Shown: positions 24,620 through 32,696 of the stretch, in pieces | Layout of the letters: each line of letters begins with the position of its first letter | How positions within the stretch are numbered: position 1 is the first letter of the stretch | Assembly: GCA_017547585.1 (NCBI GenBank) | Contig: JAFYPH010000029.1 | Location: 1-59,382, forward strand | Origin: Bacteroidaceae bacterium | Lineage (GTDB): Bacteria > Bacteroidota > Bacteroidia > Bacteroidales > Bacteroidaceae | Direction of reading: 5' to 3' | DNA: 59,382 bases | Notes under the pieces: model-generated | Database searches by the model: none | What the model saw: the letters and a program-made list of their open reading frames with translations, nothing else | What the model was told of the DNA's origin: nothing | Program-made: the position numbers and the translations under genes

Positions 24620-27550
24620 TCAGTTCATCAGGAAACGCATTACTGCACCCATAAGCTCGGTGCGGAAATTTTCTTGCACGATAGTCTCGAAGGGGAAGCT
24701 TGTGGCAAGCACTCTGTAGTTATCGGCAAAGGCGATGCCCGCGCTCTCGCGGCAGTTGTCAAAGACGAAGGCTACAAAGGAGTTTCCAACTGGAGCCAGA
24801 ATATCGGGGCGCGAAACTGCGTAACATTTGTCGCTCATGGAGCGATTGACGTCGAACGTGAGGTTGGAGCCGAAGATTGTCTTTTCGGAGAGGTCGGCAA
24901 CGTAGCCCGCGTAGTCGAGTTTAAGCACGTTGCGGATGAAGGCGCGGTCGTTGTCATTGTGAGCCATGTCACTTGCAATGTGCGCGCCGCTGACAAAGAT
25001 GCGTCCGCCGGCCTCGCAGTAGCTGGTTATCTTGCTCTGCAGCTCCACGGGGAAAGTCTTGTAGGCGCGGTTGTAGCCGAGGCCTGTACCTTTACCACCC
25101 TGCTTCTCGCATCCGAGGATGAGGTCGACAGCATCGTACTTGCCCAGCTGCACATAGTCGTCAATCACCGCCTCGCTCGAACAAGAGACGTAAGAGTACT
25201 CGTTGGCAGCGAGGGCCTTTCCGTGAATATATGGATAGTTGAAAGTGTTTCCTGCCAGAAGCAGCCCCTCGAGCTCGGAGCCGCTGAGGCCGAGGCCATC
25301 CTCGAAGCCTGTGTTCACGCGCTCGAAGTCAAGTTGGCGGCCGCAATATTCAGGGGTGCGCATATAGGGAACACCCGGGTCGGCGTCAATGTCGAAGCCG
25401 GCAAGAGAGGTGCTGTTCACCACAGCAGGACCGCTGAGACGATGAAAGCCGTTGACGACAACCACCCTGCCTTTCTCTACCTTGGAAATGCAGGCCGAAA
25501 GTTCCTCCGAGGGGAAGCTCTCGCCACCGTCGTTCAACGCTGCCACCTTGAAGCTATACTGTACGTCGGGAAGAACGGGAAGAACTATTGTATTGTGCTC
25601 CACCACACGACCATTATCATATTCATTATCATTCACTTTCGTGTAGAGAATATATTTCTCGGCAACTGCTGTGGGCTCGAGTGCGTCCTCGGTGGGCATC
25701 CACGCGAGACGCAGGGTGTTCGCCTCCTCGCCAAAATCGATGGAAAAATCCTTCACAGGCAAAGGCTGAACAACGTAGTCGCGTCCATGAACGTAACAAA
25801 GATGCTTGAGCAGAGCCTTATAGACGGCGCGCGACATCACAAATTTAAAGTTAGGATCGTGGCCGTAGGCCATGTCCATGAAATTCTGATGCGAGAGCGA
25901 CTCGAAAATCATCGAAGGCACATAGGGGATGCGCGACTCGCTGTAGCTCTTGTCGAGGATTCCGCGACACGACCATCTGAAGCCGTATGTCTCGCTGATG
26001 TCACGCTGCACACTATTGAGAATGTAGCTGATAAAGTCGCGCGAAATGTATCGCGAAACGCCGGCCGGGAGAGTGCCTTTGCCATGGTCGGTGGTAACGA
26101 CGCCCAGAGAGCCGATAACCTCGTCCTCTTCGGAGATTCCCGCGTCGGAGTGGAAGCCGAATGTCATTTCTATGGGCACGCGCAAGCCCGCCGAGTCGGG
26201 GCAGTAGACAGAGCCTCCGACAAGATGGTTAACAGCATGTGAGCGGCTATTAATGTCATCATTGTAATCGCGCTCGCCCTCGCTGGGAGAGTACACGTTG
26301 TAGGGGAATCCACTATATTGCAGCGAGTAACGTGCGCCCTCAAGATAGCGGGGAAGGCCGCTCACCTTGAGGCTGTCGCCGCGGGCAACGACTCCCATTC
26401 CTCCGCCGAAGCGCACAGCGTCAGCGGTAACAATGCCTTCGTAGCCACTCTCATTGGAGAGCACCACCGACTGATTCTCATGGATACCCTTCTTGAAAAA
26501 GAAGGAGCCAAGATAGACCCATGTGCCGCCACCCATCTGCTGATTAACGTGAAATTTTGTGATTCCGCCACTGTGGAGCACACTGTAACGTGCGTCGGGC
26601 ACGCTGCCCTCGAGGGTGCGGTAAGAGACGTAGATGCCATACTCGCCATCCTCGGGAATTTCGGGAACCCATCGTGCAAGCGCAGTGGCGCCCTTCTCTT
26701 CAGGGACGCAGGCTACGGCACGCGCCGTTCCCTCGGTGAAGGGATTCTCGCCATCGACGTAGAATGTATCGCGCGGAGCAAAGCCTGCGCAGCGAGCAGT
26801 CTGCCACTCTGACGAACCCTCGTGCTCCTCTACATACTGCGAGCCGCCAGATGTTGCGTCATTATCGACAACCACAGAGTGGCTCTGCCAGCTTCTCTCG
26901 CGCGGAGTGTATATAAGCGCTCCGGCATTCTCGAGCATGGGCATCAGGAAGGGAACGACTATCGACTGCGTGAAAAGGTCCTCGGTGGTGCAGAATAGCG
27001 AAGGACGCTGCCACTGCCACATATTTTTGTCGGGCGAGAATACTCGTCCGTGACTCTGCCACAGAGCAATGTGTCGGCCGTCGAGTCCGGCAGCAATATC
27101 ATAGGGACGCGAGACATTGCGCACCCACGGACGGCCCGCGTAGTCGCAAGCGTCCCACAAACGCGTCTCGTCCACCGACTTTTTCTTTCTATATATATTA
27201 GGAATAAGATGCTCTATGCGGCGACCGTTGGCCACAATCTCTATGCTGTATTTCTTATACGAAGAGGGAAGAGCCTCTTTCAGCCCCTCGTAGAGCCCCT
27301 CGACAACCTCGGGAGTGAATATCTGCGAGCCGAAATTCTTGTTCGTATAGATTGTAATCTTTTTACGTCCGACGACAATATTGCCACGTTTGCGCTCGAG
27401 CCCGCAATTCTTTAGGCGCAGATTCTCGGGCTTATAGTTGGCAAAATACTCTTGTATGGCGCGCACAGCCTGTTTCTGGTCGTTGCGAGCCGAGGCGGCA
27501 GAGACAACGAACAGACAGACGGCGATAGCGAAAAGCCACCTTAATCTCAT
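24620..27550 (-). CDS. Large secreted protein: amidase-like, golvesin-like and FN3 regions
   Basis: The 976-aa product has a signal peptide (RLRWLFAIAVCLFVVSAASA). A golvesin-C-terminal/xanthan-lyase-like beta domain spans about 235-390 (EIPEDGEYGIYVSYRT, TWVYLGSFFFKKG). Around it lie segments resembling N-acetylmuramoyl-L-alanine amidase type 3: IALWQSHGRVF before it; SEGERDYND, FGFHSDAG and MIFESLSHQ after it. An FN3-like region (about 640-720) and a flavodoxin-like C-terminal region (GGRIFVSGAHIASD) follow. Homologues are often annotated as xanthan lyase; wall amidase is an alternative. Single-gene unit. Confidence 0.65.
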   Translation of the reverse strand: MRLRWLFAIAVCLFVVSAASARNDQKQAVRAIQEYFANYKPENLRLKNCGLERKRGNIVVGRKKITIYTNKNFGSQIFTPEVVEGLYEGLKEALPSSYKKYSIEIVANGRRIEHLIPNIYRKKKSVDETRLWDACDYAGRPWVRNVSRPYDIAAGLDGRHIALWQSHGRVFSPDKNMWQWQRPSLFCTTEDLFTQSIVVPFLMPMLENAGALIYTPRERSWQSHSVVVDNDATSGGSQYVEEHEGSSEWQTARCAGFAPRDTFYVDGENPFTEGTARAVACVPEEKGATALARWVPEIPEDGEYGIYVSYRTLEGSVPDARYSVLHSGGITKFHVNQQMGGGTWVYLGSFFFKKGIHENQSVVLSNESGYEGIVTADAVRFGGGMGVVARGDSLKVSGLPRYLEGARYSLQYSGFPYNVYSPSEGERDYNDDINSRSHAVNHLVGGSVYCPDSAGLRVPIEMTFGFHSDAGISEEDEVIGSLGVVTTDHGKGTLPAGVSRYISRDFISYILNSVQRDISETYGFRWSCRGILDKSYSESRIPYVPSMIFESLSHQNFMDMAYGHDPNFKFVMSRAVYKALLKHLCYVHGRDYVVQPLPVKDFSIDFGEEANTLRLAWMPTEDALEPTAVAEKYILYTKVNDNEYDNGRVVEHNTIVLPVLPDVQYSFKVAALNDGGESFPSEELSACISKVEKGRVVVVNGFHRLSGPAVVNSTSLAGFDIDADPGVPYMRTPEYCGRQLDFERVNTGFEDGLGLSGSELEGLLLAGNTFNYPYIHGKALAANEYSYVSCSSEAVIDDYVQLGKYDAVDLILGCEKQGGKGTGLGYNRAYKTFPVELQSKITSYCEAGGRIFVSGAHIASDMAHNDNDRAFIRNVLKLDYAGYVADLSEKTIFGSNLTFDVNRSMSDKCYAVSRPDILAPVGNSFVAFVFDNCRESAGIAFADNYRVLATSFPFETIVQENFRTELMGAVMRFLMN

Positions 27551-27580
27551 GAAATTGTATAGGAATTAAAAAGTTTTTAA

Positions 27581-27620
27581 CGGTAGACTCTGCAAGCGAC
27601 GAGGCAAGCAGAATCTACCG
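27581..27620 (-). terminator. Terminator of the 88-aa gene
   Basis: CGGTAGA (27581-27587) pairs with TCTACCG (27614-27620), and CTGC with GCAG inside. A T-rich stretch follows on the minus strand. Confidence 0.7.
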
Positions 27621-27658
27621 TGTATCAATAAAATCAGGTTATTTTATAGAAGGAATTA

Positions 27659-27925
27659 TCAGCCCTTCTGAATCTCGGCAACAATCTCTTTTGCCTCCTT
27701 GTCGAACGACTCGCACAAGGTGTTAAAATAGGCAGAAGCCTTCATTCCCGGCTGCTTGTGGCTGACACGTGCAACAAAATCGTTGTTCATCACAAGAATT
27801 CTCTCGAACAATGCGTTCCACTCGGCCACGTCACGGTCGGAATTCATGGCAACATAAACTGCCTGAGACAAAAGTTCACTTGAAATATAACCTATAACCT
27901 TCTTTAAATTTTTTCTGCTTGCCAT
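27659..27925 (-). CDS. Small conserved hypothetical protein
   Basis: The 88-aa product, started at ATG 27925 (MASRKNLKKVIGYISSEL), is a soluble, mostly helical protein with no signal peptide. The extended frame from 28012 adds an unlikely hydrophobic peptide that would arise from AT-rich intergenic DNA. I believe similar short proteins occur widely in Bacteroidales, but no function is known to me. Divergent from pfp and ended by its own terminator. Confidence 0.75.
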   Translation of the reverse strand: MASRKNLKKVIGYISSELLSQAVYVAMNSDRDVAEWNALFERILVMNNDFVARVSHKQPGMKASAYFNTLCESFDKEAKEIVAEIQKG

Positions 27926-28108
27926 AATAGTTCTTTTTTTAAAATTAAAAATGTAGTGGTAAAGATAGGCTATTGCATTTAAAAACGCAAGAAACAGACA
28001 AAAAATCGACAAATAAAAAGAAAAAGAGAATAAAAAACAGCAAAGTACTTTTACAATTCATAAAAAAAAACGAAATTTGCCAATATTTTGAACCTAATTG
28101 TAATAAAA

Positions 28109-29755
28109 ATGAAAATAAGCGCATTGCAACAAGCAAGGGCTGCCTATCAGCCCAAATTGCCTCAGGCATTGAAAGGTGTAGTAAAAGTTACTGAAGGCTC
28201 TGCAACAAAATCAGTTGCCGACGAAGAGGCTATCAGCAAAATGTTCCCCAACACTTACGGTCTTCCCATCGTAACATTCGAGTGCGGCGGCGAGGAGGTA
28301 AACTACCCTGCAATCAACGTAGGCGTAATTCTTTCGGGTGGTCAGGCTCCCGGCGGACACAATGTTATTGCCGGCCTTTTCGACGGTATCAAGAAGCTTA
28401 ACTCAGAGAGCCGTCTCTTCGGCTTCCTCATGGGCCCCGGCGGTCTTGTAGACCACAACTACAAAGAGCTCACAGCTGACATCATCGACGAGTACCGCAA
28501 CACAGGTGGTTTCGACATCATCGGTTCAGGCCGTACAAAGCTCGAGAAGACAGAGCAGTACGAGAAGGGTCTCGAGATTATCAAAGAGCTCGACATCAAG
28601 GCTCTCGTAATCATCGGTGGTGACGACTCTAACACCAACGCTTGCGTCCTCGCAGAGTACTACGCTGCAAAGAACACAGGTGTTCAGGTAATCGGCTGTC
28701 CCAAGACTATCGACGGTGACCTTAAAAACGCATACATCGAGACATCTTTCGGTTTCGACACAGCATGTAAAGTATATTCAGAGGTTATCGGTAACATCGA
28801 GCGCGACTGTAACTCGGCACGCAAATACTGGCACTTCATCAAATTGATGGGTCGTTCAGCATCTCACATTGCTCTTGAGTGCGCATTGCAGACACAGCCC
28901 AACATCTGTATCATCTCTGAGGAGGTACAGGAGAAGGCTATGTCACTCGACGACATCGTAACATCTATCGCGCAGGCAGTTGCCAACCGTGCAGCAGCAG
29001 GCAACAAGTTCGGTACAGTGCTCATCCCCGAGGGACTCATCGAGTTTATCCCCGCAATGAAGTCACTCATCGCCGAGCTCAACGACTTCTTGGCTGTTAA
29101 GGGCGAGGAGTACGCAGCTATCAAGCCCGCCGACCAGCGCGAGTACATCATCAATAACCTTTCTGCCGAGAACGCAGCTGTTTACGCAAGCCTCCCCGCA
29201 GGTGTTGCACGTCAGCTCACACTCGACCGCGACCCCCACGGAAACGTACAGGTGTCACTCATCGAGACAGAGAAGCTTCTCTCGGAGATGGTTGGCAACA
29301 AGCTCGCAGAGTGGAAGAAAGAGGGCAAATTCAACGGCTCATTCAACGCTCAGCACCACTTCTTCGGTTACGAAGGACGTTGCGCTGCTCCCTCTAACTA
29401 CGACGCCGACTACTGCTATGCACTCGGTTACACAGCTTCACAGCTCATCGCATCGGGCAAGACAGGTTACATGGCATCGGTTCGCAACACAACAGCACCC
29501 GCTGCCGAGTGGGTTGCAGGCGGTATCCCCATCACTATGATGATGAACATGGAGCGTCGTCACGGCGAAATGAAGCCCGTTATCCAGAAAGCTCTCGTTG
29601 ACCTCAACGGTGCACCCTTCAAGACTTTCGCAGCAAAGAGAGACGAGTGGGCAAAAGAGACATGCTACGTATACCCCGGCCCCATCCAGTACTTCGGTCC
29701 TTCAGAGGTATGCGACCAGACAACTGCAACTCTTGCTCTTGAGCAGGCTAAGTAA
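28109..29755 (+). CDS. pfp: Pyrophosphate--fructose-6-phosphate 1-phosphotransferase
   Basis: Reversible glycolytic enzyme that uses PPi in place of ATP, typical of Bacteroidota. The 548-aa product (start ATG 28109, [18 protein letters not shown]) is the long PPi-PFK type. Motifs are [15 protein letters not shown] (PPi loop), [11 protein letters not shown] with the GGDD determinant for PPi, and [11 protein letters not shown] with the catalytic TIDGD. A TTG start at 28088 is possible but less likely. Codons are those of a highly expressed gene. A lysozyme gene follows after 17 nt. Confidence 0.95.
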   Translation: MKISALQQARAAYQPKLPQALKGVVKVTEGSATKSVADEEAISKMFPNTYGLPIVTFECGGEEVNYPAINVGVILSGGQAPGGHNVIAGLFDGIKKLNSESRLFGFLMGPGGLVDHNYKELTADIIDEYRNTGGFDIIGSGRTKLEKTEQYEKGLEIIKELDIKALVIIGGDDSNTNACVLAEYYAAKNTGVQVIGCPKTIDGDLKNAYIETSFGFDTACKVYSEVIGNIERDCNSARKYWHFIKLMGRSASHIALECALQTQPNICIISEEVQEKAMSLDDIVTSIAQAVANRAAAGNKFGTVLIPEGLIEFIPAMKSLIAELNDFLAVKGEEYAAIKPADQREYIINNLSAENAAVYASLPAGVARQLTLDRDPHGNVQVSLIETEKLLSEMVGNKLAEWKKEGKFNGSFNAQHHFFGYEGRCAAPSNYDADYCYALGYTASQLIASGKTGYMASVRNTTAPAAEWVAGGIPITMMMNMERRHGEMKPVIQKALVDLNGAPFKTFAAKRDEWAKETCYVYPGPIQYFGPSEVCDQTTATLALEQAK

Positions 29756-29772
29756 TTGACCATAAACGCCTG

Positions 29773-30621
29773 ATGGCAGTTAAAAAGGACAATAAAAAAC
29801 AGAACGGCGGACGGAAGCAAACTACTTCCGCCCGCCGTTCGTATCGTAAAAAAAAGAACAAGGACCTTCCTCGCTGGATATATGTAATTTCGGCAACCTT
29901 CCTTTCCTTTATTTTTATAATAGGCTCTTATTACCTTTTTTTCAGGCCATATTTCTACCGTTTCCGTCCGTGCTTCAACCACAAATACTATGAAGTCTGT
30001 ATGCCTTCGGGACACTCTGTCTATGGCATCGACGTTTCGCGCCACCAGGGAGACATTGATTGGGAGAGATTGAGCACAGGGCATCACCCCGATGCGCCCA
30101 TCAGTTTCGTCTATGTAAAAGCAAGCGAGGGAAGCGACTTTAAAGATGTGAAATTCAAGGAGAATTTCGAGAATGCGCGCAAGCACGGCTTTGTGCGCGG
30201 AGCCTATCACTATTTCAGCACAACATCATCGGGACTATCGCAGGCCAACCTATTCATCAGCATGGTGAAACTGCGCAAGGGCGACCTTCCACCCGTCCTC
30301 GACATTGAGGAGAAGCCCAAAAACAAGAAAAAATATATTGAAGAGGTAAAAGTGTGGCTCAAGAAGGTAGAGGAGCACTATGGGGTGAAGCCCATCATCT
30401 ATGCATCGAGCAAATACAAACAAAAGTACCTCGACGACCCATTCTTCAAGGAGTATCCATCGTGGGTGGCCCACTACTACATTCCCGAACTGCGCAAGGG
30501 CGAGGAGTGGCTCATGTGGCAATGCACCGACCTGGGCGTATTACCGGGAATAAAAGAGAAGGTGGATATTAACATTTTCAACGGCAGCAAAAAGCAGTTC
30601 GAGAACCTGCTCATCGACTAA
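29773..30621 (+). CDS. GH25 muramidase (lysozyme), membrane-anchored
   Basis: Glycoside hydrolase family 25 cleaves the MurNAc-GlcNAc bond of peptidoglycan. The 282-aa product has a highly basic cytoplasmic tail (about 1-33), one membrane helix (about 36-57, IYVISATFLSFIFIIGSYYL), then the catalytic domain with GIDVSRHQGDIDW, FVYVKASEG, RGAYHYF and the catalytic DIEE. Typical length for Bacteroidales members. It starts 17 nt after pfp, and a strong hairpin sits inside its first codons (29802-29840). Confidence 0.9.
   Translation: MAVKKDNKKQNGGRKQTTSARRSYRKKKNKDLPRWIYVISATFLSFIFIIGSYYLFFRPYFYRFRPCFNHKYYEVCMPSGHSVYGIDVSRHQGDIDWERLSTGHHPDAPISFVYVKASEGSDFKDVKFKENFENARKHGFVRGAYHYFSTTSSGLSQANLFISMVKLRKGDLPPVLDIEEKPKNKKKYIEEVKVWLKKVEEHYGVKPIIYASSKYKQKYLDDPFFKEYPSWVAHYYIPELRKGEEWLMWQCTDLGVLPGIKEKVDINIFNGSKKQFENLLID
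29802..29840 (+). terminator. Terminator-like hairpin inside the GH25 gene start
   Basis: A 16-bp stem with one mismatch (29802-29817 with 29825-29840) and a 7-nt loop, located 47 nt after the pfp stop codon but within codons 10-23 of the lysozyme gene. No T run follows. It may dampen expression of the lysozyme relative to pfp or protect the pfp mRNA 3' end. Confidence 0.45.
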
Positions 30622-30626
30622 ACTGC

Positions 30627-31706
30627 TCAATCAGTGTAACTTGCACTTGAGGCAGAATATACTCGCCAAGCCTCGACAAGATTGGTAAAATCTTGTGGCA
30701 ACTGAGAATCGAAATACATTTCTTCGCCTGTCGTGGGGTGCACAAAGCCGAGAGTCTTTGCGTGCAGCGCCTGACGCGGACACATCTTGAAACAGTTGCG
30801 CACAAACTGGCTGTACTTGCTGAAGTGTGTACCTTTGAGAATTTCGTCGCCGCCGTAGCAATCGTCGCTGAAGAGTGTGTGACCAATGTGCTTCATATGC
30901 ACTCTTATCTGATGCGTGCGTCCCGTCTCGAGGTTGCACTCGACGAGCGAGACGTAGCTCATGCGTTCGAGCACACGATAGTGTGTAACAGCACTCTTGC
31001 CCACCATAGGATCATCCGAAACGCACATCTGCAGACGGTTGCGAGGGTTACGGGTGATATTGCCCTCGATGGTGCCTGCATCTTCCTTCACCCTGCCCCA
31101 CACTACTGCATTATATGTTCGCTTGGTTGTCTTTTTGAAGAACTGCATTCCAAGATGAGCCTTTGCATAGGGAGTTTTTGCCACAACCAAAAGACCCGAC
31201 GTATTTTTGTCTATTCGATGGACGAGGCCCACCTGAGGATCATTAGGGTCGAAGTCGCTGTTACCACGCAGATGCCACGCAATGGCATTTATAAGTGTGC
31301 CGTGAGTATTTCCGCATCCGGGGTGCACCACAAGTCCTGCGGGCTTGTTTATGACCATGAGGTCTTTATCTTCGTAGACAACATCGAGGGGAATATCCTC
31401 GGGGATAATTGTATTGTCGTAGGCGGGAGTATCCATAGTGACGGTAACAACGTCACAGGGCTTTACCTTATAGTTTGACTTTACGGGACGTCCGTTCACA
31501 GAGAGCGAGCCTGCGTCGGCAGCCTGCTGTATCTTGTTACGGGACATGTGGGCTATATGCTCGACAAGAAACTTGTCGACACGCAAGGGCGACTGCCCTT
31601 TGTCGGCAACGCAACGGTACTCTTTAAAAAGTGTCTCGTCGTCGAAAGCGCCCTCGCCCGCCTCATCAGCGGGAATGCCATTCAAAAACTCCTCGTCAAG
31701 TGCCAT
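30627..31706 (-). CDS. RluA/RluD family pseudouridine synthase
   Basis: Converts uridine to pseudouridine in rRNA. The 359-aa product has an N-terminal acidic extension, an S4 RNA-binding domain (about 40-95, LRVDKFLVEHI) and the catalytic domain with the signature HRIDKNTSGLLVVAK containing the catalytic Asp. The C-terminal part has GRTHQIRVHM and RQALHAKTLGF. The domain order matches RluD-type large-subunit synthases, but target uridines cannot be assigned. It lies 6 nt downstream of the PASTA gene and converges on the GH25 gene. Confidence 0.9.
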   Translation of the reverse strand: MALDEEFLNGIPADEAGEGAFDDETLFKEYRCVADKGQSPLRVDKFLVEHIAHMSRNKIQQAADAGSLSVNGRPVKSNYKVKPCDVVTVTMDTPAYDNTIIPEDIPLDVVYEDKDLMVINKPAGLVVHPGCGNTHGTLINAIAWHLRGNSDFDPNDPQVGLVHRIDKNTSGLLVVAKTPYAKAHLGMQFFKKTTKRTYNAVVWGRVKEDAGTIEGNITRNPRNRLQMCVSDDPMVGKSAVTHYRVLERMSYVSLVECNLETGRTHQIRVHMKHIGHTLFSDDCYGGDEILKGTHFSKYSQFVRNCFKMCPRQALHAKTLGFVHPTTGEEMYFDSQLPQDFTNLVEAWRVYSASSASYTD

Positions 31707-31712
31707 AAGCTG

Positions 31713-32297
31713 TTATTCGAACCAAGAATCATCAACAACAATGCTGTCGGCATTCCCGACCTCGTCGCCACTGCCAATAACGAGTGTAAGCGTAGAGCCG
31801 AGAGGAACCTGTGCCGCGCTCTTGAGAGTATCGGCACCCATTCTTACAGAATAGACCCAATCTTTCTCACCGGCAATGGTAACATGCTCCGTCAGCTTGA
31901 AGCCTGCCGCACGCAGACGCGCAACAGCCTCACGCAAAGAGCAGTTGTCGATAACATCGGGCAGAGCAATTGTGGGCTCTTTTCCCGAATTGAGCGTAAG
32001 CTGAATCTTGCGGCCTTTCTTTACCTTTGCGGCACCGGCGGGACGCTGCTCGAGAATCTCGTTCTCGGCTGCACCCTTCTGATATTTGTAATCGACAATT
32101 TCGTAGCCCAAGAGTTTATCTGCGAGGACTTTTTCACCCGCATCGAGCGACTGTCCGCAAACGTTGGGAACTTCAATAACCTTTCCATGGAGCGTGTAAT
32201 CGTCGAGCCACGAAAGTACGGCAAAAGGAATGGCGACAACCACGGCTACCATTGCTATAAAGTTTATAAGAATAATTCTTTTTGTTCTTTTCTTCAT
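31713..32297 (-). CDS. PASTA domain protein
   Basis: The 194-aa product has a short basic N-terminus, one membrane helix (about 8-30, RIILINFIAMVAVVVAIPFA), then two to three PASTA repeats recognisable by VPNVCGQSLDAGEKVL, VEILEQRPA-like turns (ILEQRPAGAAKVKKG) and LPDVIDNCSLREAVARL. PASTA domains bind peptidoglycan or muropeptides in other bacteria. There is no kinase or transpeptidase domain, so it is a stand-alone periplasmic PASTA protein, conserved upstream of RluD-type genes in Bacteroidales as far as I recall. Confidence 0.85.
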   Translation of the reverse strand: MKKRTKRIILINFIAMVAVVVAIPFAVLSWLDDYTLHGKVIEVPNVCGQSLDAGEKVLADKLLGYEIVDYKYQKGAAENEILEQRPAGAAKVKKGRKIQLTLNSGKEPTIALPDVIDNCSLREAVARLRAAGFKLTEHVTIAGEKDWVYSVRMGADTLKSAAQVPLGSTLTLVIGSGDEVGNADSIVVDDSWFE

Positions 32298-32323
32298 TTA
32301 TTCAGAGTATATTAATACAAGGA

Positions 32324-32354
32324 CAAAGGTACAAAAAAAACGGAGCACACGCAA
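32324..32354 (-). promoter_or_regulatory. Promoter of the PASTA-RluA operon
   Basis: On the minus strand TTG (32352-32354), 20 nt, then TACCTTTG (32324-32331), a good consensus match 26 nt upstream of the PASTA gene. Confidence 0.7.
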
Positions 32355-32405
32355 CCGAGGGCGAAGTTTTTCACATTCTCATGTTTAAAAATAGAAAAAT
32401 TATTA

Positions 32406-32413
32406 TATATTTG
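32406..32413 (+). promoter_or_regulatory. -7 element before the tandem repeats
   Basis: TATATTTG matches TAnnTTTG and immediately precedes the first 78-bp repeat. A copy of TATCTTTG then recurs in the repeats at 32485-32492 and 32563-32570, so up to three start sites may serve the alpha-galactosidase gene. Confidence 0.45.
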
Positions 32414-32417
32414 CAAA

Positions 32418-32643
32418 CTAAAGTTTGCGAACATAGGCTGCACTCGTTGTGTGTGAAAATAAATTTTCCCCCACTCGTTGGCACTATCTTTGCGACTAAA
32501 GTTTGCGAACATAGGCTACACTCGTTGCGTGTGAAAATAAATTTTCACCCACTCGTTGGCACTATCTTTGCGACTAAAGTTTGCGAACATAGGCTACATT
32601 CGTTGTGTGTGAAAATAAATTTTCCCCCACTCGTTGGCAGTTT
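32418..32643 (+). repeat. Three tandem 78-bp direct repeats
   Basis: Units start at 32418, 32496 and 32574 with an exact 78-bp period and only a few substitutions. Each contains AGTTTGCGAACATAGGCT, a GTGTGAAAATAAATTTTC block and CCACTCGTTGGCA. The first two end in TATCTTTGCGA, a promoter-like -7 box; the third diverges after CGTTGGCAG. No protein is credible across them. A related single copy lies at 47317-47380 before coaX. Confidence 0.85.
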
Positions 32644-32696
32644 TTCGCAACGCCCATAAGAAAAAAACACATTTTACAACTTAATATTATTAAACT

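Noticed and set aside
24587-26242. 551-codon plus-strand open frame
   Set aside because: It lies antisense to the large secreted protein at 24620-27550, has no domain or signal, and its composition is a shadow of the real gene.
32418-32643. CRISPR array
   Set aside because: The repeats are contiguous and 78 bp long with no unique spacers, and no cas gene is present.
32282-32659. Repetitive 125-aa frame with a peptide repeated three times
   Set aside because: The peptide repeat is only the translation of the 78-bp tandem repeats; the same repeat family occurs elsewhere out of frame.
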